From contig CM070911.1 in assembly GCA_036417435.1 (NCBI GenBank), positions 3,968,001 to 4,032,000 of the forward strand: a stretch of DNA of 64,000 nucleotides, given 5' to 3'. The notes beneath the pieces are model-generated. The model saw only the letters and a program-made list of their open reading frames with translations, did no database searches and was not told the origin of the DNA. Both the position numbers and the translations under genes were made by a program. This DNA is from Inia geoffrensis (taxonomy: Eukaryota; Chordata; Mammalia; Artiodactyla; Iniidae). Positions 54,816-64,000 of this stretch are shown here, piece after piece (positions within the stretch are counted from its first letter, which is position 1; each line of letters begins with the position of its first letter).

Positions 54816-57099
54816 CCTGACATATTTCTATGACACCATAAAAAAGACCTGTTGACTAGAATCAGGATTCTGTGATTCAACATCTAGATTTACTCTAAAC
54901 ATGGAGTCTGATTTGGAGCTGTTAGAGGAGGCTTTTTGCATTCTTAACCCTCAACTACCTCATCAGGAAAATAAGAAATATATATATGTATATAAATACT
55001 GCTTTCTAATACTATCTTCTTATCACTCTGGTTCTTTGACTACAGAGAACTGCCCTGGGGCAGGAAGAGTCTTCAATAATTATTTCAGCATGGACTACAC
55101 TACCGACTCCAGAGCTCCTTTCCTGGGATGGGATTGTGTCACTTCTTAGTTCTGAGAACCAGGTAAGTTGTGTGTTAATTACTCTGAAAGAAAAGCTACT
55201 TCTGTGTCGAAATCACTCTGTCTCCTTTCAACCAAAAAGCATAGAAATGCTTATTGGAGATGAGATGTGAAATTCTGCTCATTGATGAAGTGAAAAATGG
55301 ACAGCCTGAGTGGACAGAGGGTCGATGGGTAGTATTTCTGGGTAAGTAAAATTTTTGTGAATCTCTCCATAAAAGAATTTTTAAGGTCCATATGGGCCAT
55401 GAAAACCTGGTATGCTATAAAATTATTTTTCTTGAATAATGACTGTACTGATGTGGTCTTATGAAAGGTATGTTTGTGAGGTTAGAGGTGAACTTCTGCT
55501 GGTCCAGGTAGAATGTCCCATCCCCAGGTATATGGGACCCTGAGAGTCTGAGGATCAGGGCAAAGCAATAACCGAAAGTAAAATCTAGTATTAGAGCTCT
55601 GGGGAAGTGCCACACACACAAAGGGGACTGAGGAAAACTCAGGTCATCTTTTCAGAAACATGAGTAAGGAGCTGAGAAGATAAAGTGAGTCAGAAATAGG
55701 TGAGAGTTGAAGCAGGGTCTTACTTGCCTACAGCATCTCTTGCCCTGACACTGCCTAGTTCCATCTCATGGGCTACTCCAAGGGCTAGAAGCAGGGTGGC
55801 CACTGCTGAGGACAGTTTCATCCCAAGCCATGGCTCTCACAGGTAGTCCATCTGAACCTATGTTGCTCACAGAGTATCACATTTGCCACTAATGCAATAC
55901 AAAAGGAAAGTTGAAAACTAAACAGTATCATTAATAGTGACAGAAAGCTTTTAGCCTGACTCCCTTATGCAATGATGGATATTGTTTATCATATTTTACT
56001 TGCTGCTTTTAAACTTTCCTTGTCAGGATGAATCATGGTTAAGGGGAAGGGGACTAGATTATAAGACAACATGATTTGTCTAATTGAGATTGCCCCTCAT
56101 CAAGAGGCAGGAGCAAAAGTAAGCAGAAGGAGCAGGCAAGCTTGTCCGGGGATGAAAATCATTCTCTCTGCCAGAATCTGTCATGGGTGCACCTGGACCT
56201 ATAAGAAAGAACACAATCTGTCATGTGGACGATTTTCTTCCTGCACTAAGGGAGTGGTGTTTCAGTTTGACTCTTGCTATCTGGTGGCTCGATAATGAAG
56301 ATTGATTTACTTATCTCTTAGCTACATAAATTAGTGTACAGGAAAAAATATCTTGCAGCTGCCCAGAACCTGTCTTTAAAGATGCCTTATTTAGTCTCCT
56401 GTTACGGGCAACGAAGTGTGTGGAAATGCATAGAAAGGTGATTGCCACATGCCTGCTGTCCCCTCTCATCCTGACTCCCAAAGAATTCTAGTGCACTGGA
56501 CAATCAGTAGACATATGTGAACTTTTCACAGTGATTTGTATGTTCATGTTATTTCTTTCTCGTTTTGGTTCTGGCTAGATCTGATTTGCTTAATATTCTT
56601 GGGAGGAACAAAATAATTCAAGAAACCTTAAGTAACAAAAATCAACAGTTTGATAAATACAGAGCTTACTAATTATTAAGCTGAAATCAAGACTCATTCT
56701 TTAAAACACAGCAATACAAAACATAGACATTTAGCTCTTCAAAATGAGCAAGATTAATGATGTATCCATAAGAGGGTGAGAGGTTATTAAAGATAATTAT
56801 TAAAAGTGTTAGTGGCAAATGTGAAATGGTCCAGGTGCTGAGACTTCTCTGTGAAACAGATTTAAACCTTCATAGACCATATTGCTGTGCTATTTACATT
56901 ATTCTGTTGAATGGCTCTGATATCAAAGCATATCCCAAAGACCCAAGAACCAGGAAACCTGGGTTCTAATGCATCGTTAACAAAGGCTGTGTAACCACAG
57001 TCCTGACAGGTAATACTCCCAAAGTTCATCCAAATAATGTCCCTCATCAGTACCAAGAGGAAATGGACCAGAAGTCCTCCAAGACAATGACTGCCTGAT
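54816..57099. other. Unique non-coding stretch
   Basis: About 2.3 kb with no confidently recognised repeat; frames of up to 82 codons appear random. Confidence 0.4.
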
Positions 57100-57310
57100 T
57101 ATCACTGCCCAGTCAGGCTCACACCTCTATGACTTGGGCTAGTTAACATCGTTAATCTTCACTTAACTCAACATAGACATAAAAGTACACCCTTAAATCA
57201 TAGGGTGTTGTGGAAAGTAAATTAAACAATAACACAGATAAAATATTTAATGTTGTGCTTGGTTCATTGTGACTATTGATAATGTGAGCTATTATTACTG
57301 CTCTTGTTAT
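57100..57310 (+). repeat. MIR, plus orientation
   Basis: TCTATGACTTGGGCTAGTTA, TCGTTAATCTTCACTTAACT, GGTGTTGTGGAAAGTAAATT and AATGTTGTGCTTGGTTCATT match the MIR body and tail in order. Confidence 0.6.
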
Positions 57311-58499
57311 TCATGAGTAATCGTGATGTAATATGGATTGTAAGTACATTTTACTGAGAAGCAAAAGAACACAAGAGGCCAAAAAGATACTTTTCAAATC
57401 CAAGCTATGGGAAAGAATTAGGAAAGAATTGTGATCACATACAGAAATGAAGAATGACTAAGAAAATAGGAAGTGGGATGGCATTCATGTGGGTCAAAAA
57501 ATGAGTAGAAAATGGAAGGAAGGGAATAAGTGCCATGTGCAGAAAACCGAGTCTGTTTAGTTGTCCTATAGGGCATGAGAATGGCAGAAGGAGAACTGGC
57601 TGTAAGGGTAGAGGTGGGTCTAGATGTGGGTGTAAAGACAGGTCATGATCGCTGCTAATTCCATTATTTCTGGCTTGAGTGACAGGAAGGATGATGAGGT
57701 TTATTGGGTGAAATTCTTAATTTTTTGCTCCACACATTTCCAGGAAGAGGGATGCCCACCAAAGTGAACTTCCTGGCCTCTTTGCTACTCCTTACTCATT
57801 CCTCCCTGTAGAGAAAAGTGAGTTAATCTGAACTGGTTGGTTGTGACAGGTTTGGATCCACTTTTCTTAATTGGATAACGTCACTCTATTAAAAGATTTA
57901 TTGCTGTGGAGCTTGGACTCTTTTCTTCCATTTCCTTCTGAAATAGTGAGAAACAGTCTCCTTCCATATGTGTGTCTTCTCAGACCGAAGTCTTCCCACT
58001 GAGTTTGTTCAGCTGGCAATTCCGAGATCTGGATTTGACGCCGTGGAGGGGTGTCAGGAAGGGAATGCTGGCAAGTCCATTTGGTCATATGTTAACCAAA
58101 TCTTTCCACCTCTAGATTTTATCTGTAGTAAATCCCCCAACTGTCTGATTCCTGGGTCTGTCCCTCATTTTGTTCCAAACTAGGCTGTGCATTGGGGATA
58201 CTAAACCCTAATGATGCCATATAGAATCTGGGAAAGATTGAGGACAATGGGGACAGTGTCACTCGTGTATCCTGAACTACCCAGTAGACTTCCAATGGAT
58301 CAGTTCCTTTTACTCTCACACCTATTATCCATGGAAAAACCTGAGAATCTGATTTGAAGTCAGTCACAGACTTTGTAGGCAGTAGCACCAAATTTGAGTC
58401 TAGAGATTTCTGAGCTAAATAAAGCACATTCTTTTCTGCTATGTCCCATTGCTGATTTTCAGTTAAACTTAAGGTTAATATTTCTTTAGTTTTCTTCTA

Positions 58500-58501
<2 letters not shown>
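57311..58501. other. Unique non-coding stretch
   Basis: No confidently recognised repeat. The frame at 58119-58427 (minus, 102 codons) has no recognisable domain. Confidence 0.4.

Positions 58502-58536
<35 letters not shown>
58502..58536 (+). repeat. (TG)n microsatellite
   Basis: Uninterrupted TG run of about 17 units. Confidence 0.96.
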
Positions 58537-58538
<2 letters not shown>

Positions 58539-59879
58539 CACATTCCTTGTTGTATTTAAACCTACTCAACATGACAAAAAGGATCAATAATACTTACTCC
58601 TTTCCTTGAAAAGCATATAGTTGTTCATATTGTTGAACCTTTACAAATATGTTGTCTGGATTATATTTACAGATTGTAAGTGATTACATAACTTTTAAGG
58701 ATTTCATGAAATCATGCTTTAAGGGCCTCAGCATTAGAAAGTGTCAGAAATGAAAGTGAAGGCCAAACTAGAAATTCCAGAATTGAATTTGTGCCAGGAA
58801 CATGAAAGGTCTTAGACAGATCACTCAGCTTCTTTGCAACCTCAACTTCCTAAAAGCCACCCATCATGGGAACATGTCTAGAAGATCAAAACTCTGTCAG
58901 ATACAGTAAGTGTTGAGGAAAAAGAACCAGCATTAACGTTTAACAACAATGCTGATTCCTTAAGAGTCTAACTTGTTTTGAAAATTCCTTCTACTGCAAG
59001 TTAGAATTTTTCTTTCTTCAGATGATCTCCAAACCCATATTGGAGATGAGTATAATAAGTATGAATCATGAGTACCTTTATTAGTCACTGTGATAGATAG
59101 GTGATATTTACTGACTAATTATATATTAAGTCAAACAGCTCTATTCCTCCTTGAGATCATCTTCCCAGGGTTTGCAGACTGTTTTTCTGTGTGTTTCCTA
59201 GACAAAGTCCATTAGCCTAGCTCTACATTTTAAGTTTATACAACATATTCTCTAGTCTGCTATTCATGCACTAGCTTGAGTTCCATTCCATTTCTTGCTG
59301 GGATCTGTACAGGTGCATAAATATTTGCTATGTCAGTGCTCTCAAAATACAATTCCAGGTACCATATCAGTAGCTCTAAATTCTATTTGTTCATCACACT
59401 GTCTGAATGTATATTAGCATCTTTTGTTCCCTCCTTTTTATTAACAAGTGTAAATGCTCCTATTACATGTGTTTATCACCACTGTTTATTACTATTATTT
59501 GGTTATCCTGAAAGCTTCCAATTTACTTCCTGTTTCTTAAATTATTGAATATCACAGTATCACAGTAAGGAATGCAGAGTTCATTATATATTTCATTGAA
59601 TTCTCCCAGTAACCATGCTCAGGCTTGGGAACTTATCTTTGTGAGCAGGGCTACTGATCTGATGGTGCCTTGTCCCAGCAGACAGGCTCATCTTAAGTTT
59701 AGCTGGCAAGAAACCATGGGTACCCATCAGAGTGTCATAGTCCCTGGTTGGGTTATATGCAACTACTATCACAAAAGCAGTAACAAAACAGTACTACCTT
59801 CCAACAAAGTGTGAATGCTAAAATGCAGAAAACAATATTAAGTACAGAGAATGTACTTTGCTTCCAGCCCAGGTCACTT
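58537..59879. other. Unique AT-rich non-coding stretch
   Basis: No confidently recognised repeat. 58780-58900 might hold a degraded MIR. No gene supported. Confidence 0.4.
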
Positions 59880-60115
59880 CTGTTCTAACATTTCTTTTTC
59901 CACTGAGGTGAAGCCATGTACCAGGGAAAGGCCATGTGAGGTGCTAACCAGAAGGCAGCTGTCTGCAAGCCGGGGAAAGAGTCCTCACCAGAACCTGAAT
60001 CAGCAGAAGCCTTGATCTTGGACTTCTAGCCTGAAGAAAGGTGAGAAAATAATTTTCTGTTGTTTAAGTCACCCAGTCTATGGTACTTTGTCTAGGCAGC
60101 CTTAGCAGGATAATA
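59880..60115 (+). mobile_element. MLT1 (MaLR) LTR 3' part, plus orientation
   Basis: AAGGCCATGTGAGGTGCTAA, GGCAGCTGTCTGCAAGCCGG, CCTTGATCTTGGACTTCTAG, CTGTTGTTTAAGTCACCCAG and GCAGGATAATACTA form the 3' half of the same MLT1 family seen inverted at 15800-16190. The 5' part is not recognisable. Confidence 0.78.
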
Positions 60116-60494
60116 CTAGGGGAGTTATTGTCCAAGTGGAGGTTCTACAGCATGTGATTGGCAAGGCAGGGAGTAAGGATCAAAGAGCAGGATGCTTGCA
60201 ACAGACAGCTTGTAGGTGGTATAGTTATTATTTGTGAAACTATAACATGGAATTAAGTGGATGAGTTGGGGCAGGAAGAAAATATTCTATTATAGTGAGG
60301 CACTAAAGGAACTAGGAGATCAAAACGTGGAGATATCACTTGTGCAGATGATGAAGAGAATCAGGTTATGCCAGGATTGTGTAGGAAATGGCATACTTAA
60401 TGGTCACTTTCCACCTTCCTTGTATGGAGAATGACCTGGAGATCAGGAAATAGTTATGAAAAAAAGTCAAGGGTTGGTGTACAGTGTGCCCAAG
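60116..60494. other. Unique non-coding stretch
   Basis: No repeat or gene recognised. Confidence 0.4.
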
Positions 60495-60662
60495 TCTTTT
60501 TTTTTTTTTTTAACATTTTTTTTTTTAAATTGAAGTTTAGTTGGTTTACAATGCTGTGCCAATCTTTGCTGTACAGCAAAGTGCCTCATTTATACACATA
60601 TATGCATTCTTTTTTAATATTCTTTTCCATTATGACTTATCACAGGATTCCTGAATATTTCT
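60495..60662 (-). repeat. L1 3' UTR fragment, minus orientation
   Basis: T-runs, then TTGAAGTTTAGTTGGTTTAC, AATCTTTGCTGTACAGCAAA, TTCTTTTCCATTATGACTTA and CACAGGATTCCTGAATA are antisense text of a cetartiodactyl L1 3' UTR, 5'-truncated after about 170 bases. Confidence 0.75.
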
Positions 60663-61734
60663 TTTTAAAACAAGAGAGTTACTGAGTACAATGTGAGAAA
60701 GGGAGACTTGCTTCTGATAAATGCTTGATGTTAGAAAACCAACACCAGGGCAAGACTTCACAGAAAGTGAGCTTCTTAAAGGACAGACAGGGATCAGCTG
60801 GCGTAAAGAAGTAAAGAAAGCTCTCCATGAATAGTGTAATGATCCAGGGGGATTTTCTGGTTTTCACTTAGAAGCTGTAGTTTCCAAGGACCTAGTAGCA
60901 AGCAAAGGCAGTGTGGCTTGACCAAAGGCAGGGAACAACAGGAAAATAATGAAAGGATGGAAGGATGGTGTGATGGGGAATGAAAGCAGAGATGGCTGTC
61001 ATTTAACCTCAATAGATTTAACCTCCAGTCATTTTAAGTATTTTATATAATCAAGGTCTGTTAAATACTGTATCACATTTAGTACCAAATCCTCAGTGGT
61101 TTCATACAACTAAGGTCTAGTTTTCATTTCAGTACAGTCTAATGATGGGTATATTTTGGTGTTTGTCATCCACCTGTGACCTACCTGGTTATTTCAACAC
61201 AAGCTTTAGCTGTGTTGAAGGAGGGGGAACAGCAGGGCTAAAATTGGGGAGATGGTGAAGGAGACTGAAATGTGTTCTCAGTGCTCTCTCTGAAAACCAA
61301 TATTTGAAAAAAAAAAAAAATAGAACAACTCGTACGTATCATTAGAAGATCAAGATAATGAAAGTGAGTCTTAGGACTGGGGAAGGCCTTGACTCAGTGG
61401 ACGACAGAGTGAGCTGAAGTTGGGAGGATGCTAGCCTTTCTCATTTGCATCATTAAGTTCATGATCAACCCCTATGCTGATACAATAATTTTTATGAAAA
61501 GGATGAGCATTAAGGGGTATAAAGTTATTCAATTGCTGGTGTCTTAAGTTTGATGTGTCTGTGTGATGTCCAAGTAGAGCTTTTTGGTGGGTAGCTGGAG
61601 ATTTATTAAACAGGGAAATTATCTGTCCTAGAGTCAGTATTGAAGGCACTCTAACATATAGACTGTCATCAAAGTAATGGTGTGGATGTAATTATTCGGA
61701 AAAAATGAAAAAAAAGAAAAGAAAAGACGAATCC
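60663..61734. other. Unique non-coding stretch
   Basis: About 1.1 kb; parts near 61380-61680 with GATGTCCAAGTAGAGCTTTT resemble a common but unplaced old repeat. A-run at about 61307-61320. Confidence 0.35.
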
Positions 61735-62196
61735 TAGAACAGTAGGATACAAAATACATGGCTACTTTTCCAAAAAAGATATGCAGATGGCTAAGAGGTA
61801 CCTGGAAAGACACTCAACATCACTCATCACTAAGGAAATGCAAATGAAAACCACAGTGAACTATCACCTCAGGCCTGTTCTAATGGCTTTCAAAAAGACA
61901 AGAAAAAAAGTGTGGTGACAAGGATGTAGAGAAAAAAAGAATTCTTGTGCACTCTTGGTGAGAAGGTAAATTTGTACAACCACTGTGGAAAACAGTATGG
62001 AGATTACTCGAAAAATAAAAAAAATAAAACCATAATATGATTCATCAATACCACTCCTGGATATATATCCAAAGGAAATAAAGTCACTATATTGAAGAGA
62101 TATCTACACTTACATGTGCATTGCAGCATTATTTATAATAGCCAAGACATGGAAACAACCCAAGTGTCCATCAACAGATGAATGAATAAAGAAAAT

Positions 62197-62232
<36 letters not shown>

Positions 62233-62665
62233 GGATATTATTCACTCACAAAAAGGAAAGAAACCCTGTCTTTGTGATAACATGGATAGACTTTGTGGAC
62301 ACTATGATAAATAAAATAAGTCAGACATAGAAAGACAAATACAATATATTTTCACATGCAGCCAAGAGGAGCCTAAGAAGACGTGTTGTTTAAATGTAAT
62401 ATAATAACCTGCTTAGGAATTTGGATCAGAGGGAAAAAAATAAGATATTAGTAACTAAGGAATCTGAGTAAGTATGGACTTCAGTTAATAATATTTGTTC
62501 AATATTGGTTCATTAATTGTAACAATAGTACCACACTACTGTAGGATGTTGATAACAGGGGAAACTGGGTGTGGGGTATATGAGAACTCTCTGAGTTATT
62601 TTTGCCATTTTTTGTGAAGGTAAAATTATTTTTAAAAATGTTTTACTTTAAAATTATTATAAAAG
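61735..62665 (+). repeat. Old L1 ORF2 end and 3' UTR, plus orientation
   Basis: AAAAAGATATGCAGATGGCT, AGGAAATGCAAATGAAAACC, GAGAAGGTAAATTTGTACAA, ATTGCAGCATTATTTATAAT, AAGACATGGAAACAACCCAA, CCATCAACAGATGAATGAAT follow the C-terminal third of L1 ORF2, and GGATCAGAGG and AATAGTACCACACTACTGTA lie in its 3' UTR. Frames are broken. An AC microsatellite interrupts the ORF2 text at 62201-62231. Confidence 0.87.
62201..62231 (+). repeat. (AC)n microsatellite inside L1
   Basis: Uninterrupted AC run of about 15 units at a position where many old L1 copies carry a short CA or TA tract. Confidence 0.96.
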
Positions 62666-62828
62666 AAAAGAACTGTTTAGTATAATTGAGATAGGAAATT
62701 TACACAGATGTTACCTTGGTCACCGATTAAAATGCCCTCCTCACCTAAAAAAAAAATAAAGAACTTTTTCCCATGGAATATTCATAATAGTAATCAGCAT
62801 CTTCCCTGAGAACTCCAACAGATGTGTC

Positions 62829-63047
62829 TTACTGGGAAGCATCTGAGGCCTTCTGAAGCCTGCAGAAATTCTCATATGTATTGATGGCAAAGAGAATTAT
62901 AATGAACAGAGTATAAAGTAACAGACGTGTCAGGATGGATTTGACCAGACTCCAACTTCTGGAAGACATTCCAACTGACAGCCTGCTGTACTGTACAAGG
63001 TTTTCCACAATTTCTCCTTCTTCTGAAAAGTTATAGGACAGCAGCAA
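62829..63047 (-). CDS. Hypothetical small membrane-protein frame or terminal exon
   Basis: A 72-codon minus-strand frame whose C-terminal half has one clear hydrophobic segment (about residues 39-54, LTRLLLYTLFIIILFAIN) followed by a short polar tail ending DASQ and a TAA stop. It lies outside any repeat I can recognise. A good splice-acceptor pattern precedes it on the minus strand: a CTATAAC branch-like site, pyrimidines and TTTTCAG, ending about residue 8 (SEEGEIVENL). If spliced, it would be a terminal exon with a single membrane helix near the C-terminus. No polyadenylation signal is obvious downstream. I do not recognise a family; chance is the most likely alternative, as the window is AT-rich and T-rich DNA yields hydrophobic peptides. 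Confidence 0.18.
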   Translation of the reverse strand: MLLSYNFSEEGEIVENLVQYSRLSVGMSSRSWSLVKSILTRLLLYTLFIIILFAINTYENFCRLQKASDASQ

Positions 63048-64000
63048 GCATAAACAAAAGCGATCTGACCTGCTACTGCATAGGAGTCCTCATTCCATTT
63101 CTTTATCACACTTGTGTCTTAGGTCGAAGAGCCTTCCTGACCTTCTTCCTCTTTCTCTCTCTCCTTAATGTTACTGAGCCCTGCACCACACAAAAGCAGG
63201 TAGTATGGGTCAGGTGATTGTTATCCACTGAGACCAAGAATGCCAGAAACCACACAACTAGACTACAGAATTATAGATGCAAGTCTAAAGTTAGGTATCC
63301 TTAACGATCTCACTTTTCCTCTCCAGTGTAAGACTGCCCAGAATGGTCTGGCAAACACAAACCTCCATTGGTCTGACTAATACTTTCCAAGGACAACTCT
63401 CCATTTACAGGAAAATCATTTAATAAAGATTAGTCCTAAAATCCTGAAAAGTCCCAATACAGTACAGACAGAACAAATTTTCAAAACAGTTTGAAATTGA
63501 ATTTCTGTTACTAAATTAATCTGAATATTGAATATTTGTGTGTTATCCAACTTCACACTCAAATTCACAGCATTTTCATATATCAATGCATGGGATCCTC
63601 ACTACTGGGCCAAGAAGATATGACCAGGCTTTGCATGGTCCTCCCTACATCACGTCCTGGGTTCCAGAGATCCTGGAATTTCTTGCCTGTCTGACTCTGA
63701 GTCTCCATAGGCCCTGGATGTGTGCAGGGTTCTCTTTTCTGGCTTCACAGACACATTGTGTTGTCATTTTGCAGACCTGGGTCTGGGGAGTAGTTAAGGG
63801 GGAGGAGGTGTGCATGGCACAGACCTGAGTGCTGATGCATCCTCACCAAGGTGCTGAATGGCTCAGCATAAGGGAGGGACCCAGGGCTGGGAAGAGAAGA
63901 CCTGCAGCCTCTATTTGTACTCTCAGGGGAAGTCATATTTTCATCCAAGATTCAATTTTCAATTTGAGTAAAATATAAGGGAAAATCCCACATAGAGGTT
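63048..64000. other. Unique non-coding stretch
   Basis: No repeat or gene recognised. GC-balanced text from about 63600 to 63900 carries a 96-codon frame (63538-63828, plus) without recognisable domains. Confidence 0.4.

Noticed and set aside
1..64000. CRISPR arrays, bacterial operons, plasmid or phage genes
   Set aside because: No spaced direct repeats, no dense coding, and SINE/L1 content shows mammalian nuclear DNA.

Overview
The window is mammalian nuclear DNA and almost certainly cetacean, most likely a toothed whale. The main evidence is seven copies of a tRNA-Glu-derived SINE of the cetacean CHR type, recognisable by the GGCTTCCCTGGTGGCGCAG head, a tRNA-like B box, and a body ending just before a poly-A tail. 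A nearly complete LINE-1 of cetartiodactyl type and a short mariner-derived MITE of the kind found in cetartiodactyls support this. The rest is ordinary AT-rich, CpG-poor mammalian DNA with old repeats (MIR, L2, ancient L1, MLT1 and other LTRs) and dinucleotide microsatellites. I found no host protein-coding gene, no rRNA or intact tRNA gene, no CRISPR array and nothing prokaryotic. It reads as a gene desert or the inside of a very large intron.

Layout. 1-24 kb: mostly unique non-coding DNA with an old L1 3' UTR remnant (1-700), CHR SINEs at about 2.27, 2.95, 6.1, 15.5, 19.9 and 23.8 kb, several MIRs, an old LTR at 11.66-12.39 kb and an MLT1 LTR at 15.8-16.2 kb. It also holds stretches that look like regulatory DNA, notably 7590-7765 (three evenly spaced TGCAATTAA motifs) and 22.30-22.41 kb (an RFX-like X-box, an inverted CCAAT box and a PBX/MEIS-like site). 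24.05-31.61 kb: one L1 on the minus strand with a CpG-rich 5' UTR, ORF1, ORF2, 3' UTR and A-tail, flanked by a perfect 16-bp target-site duplication. ORF1 carries a frameshift and ORF2 several frameshifts and stops, so it is dead for autonomous movement. 31.6-64 kb: unique DNA with decayed L1 pieces (31.8, 39.5, 41.4-41.9, 46.7-47.2, 48.4-49.9, 60.5, 61.7-62.7 kb), a mariner MITE at 34.4 kb, a young-looking SINE at 36.2 kb, MLT1 LTRs at 53.9-54.4 and 59.9-60.1 kb, and many MIRs.

There is no operon or pathway logic here. The functional interactions are between selfish elements: the CHR SINEs end in A-tails and have L1-like target duplications, so L1 proteins very likely mobilised them. The L1 at 24-31.6 kb shares an exact insertion boundary with a SINE. 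Family names come from recognising sequence by eye without a repeat library, so subfamily names and edges of the old repeats are approximate (often +/-20-50 bp).
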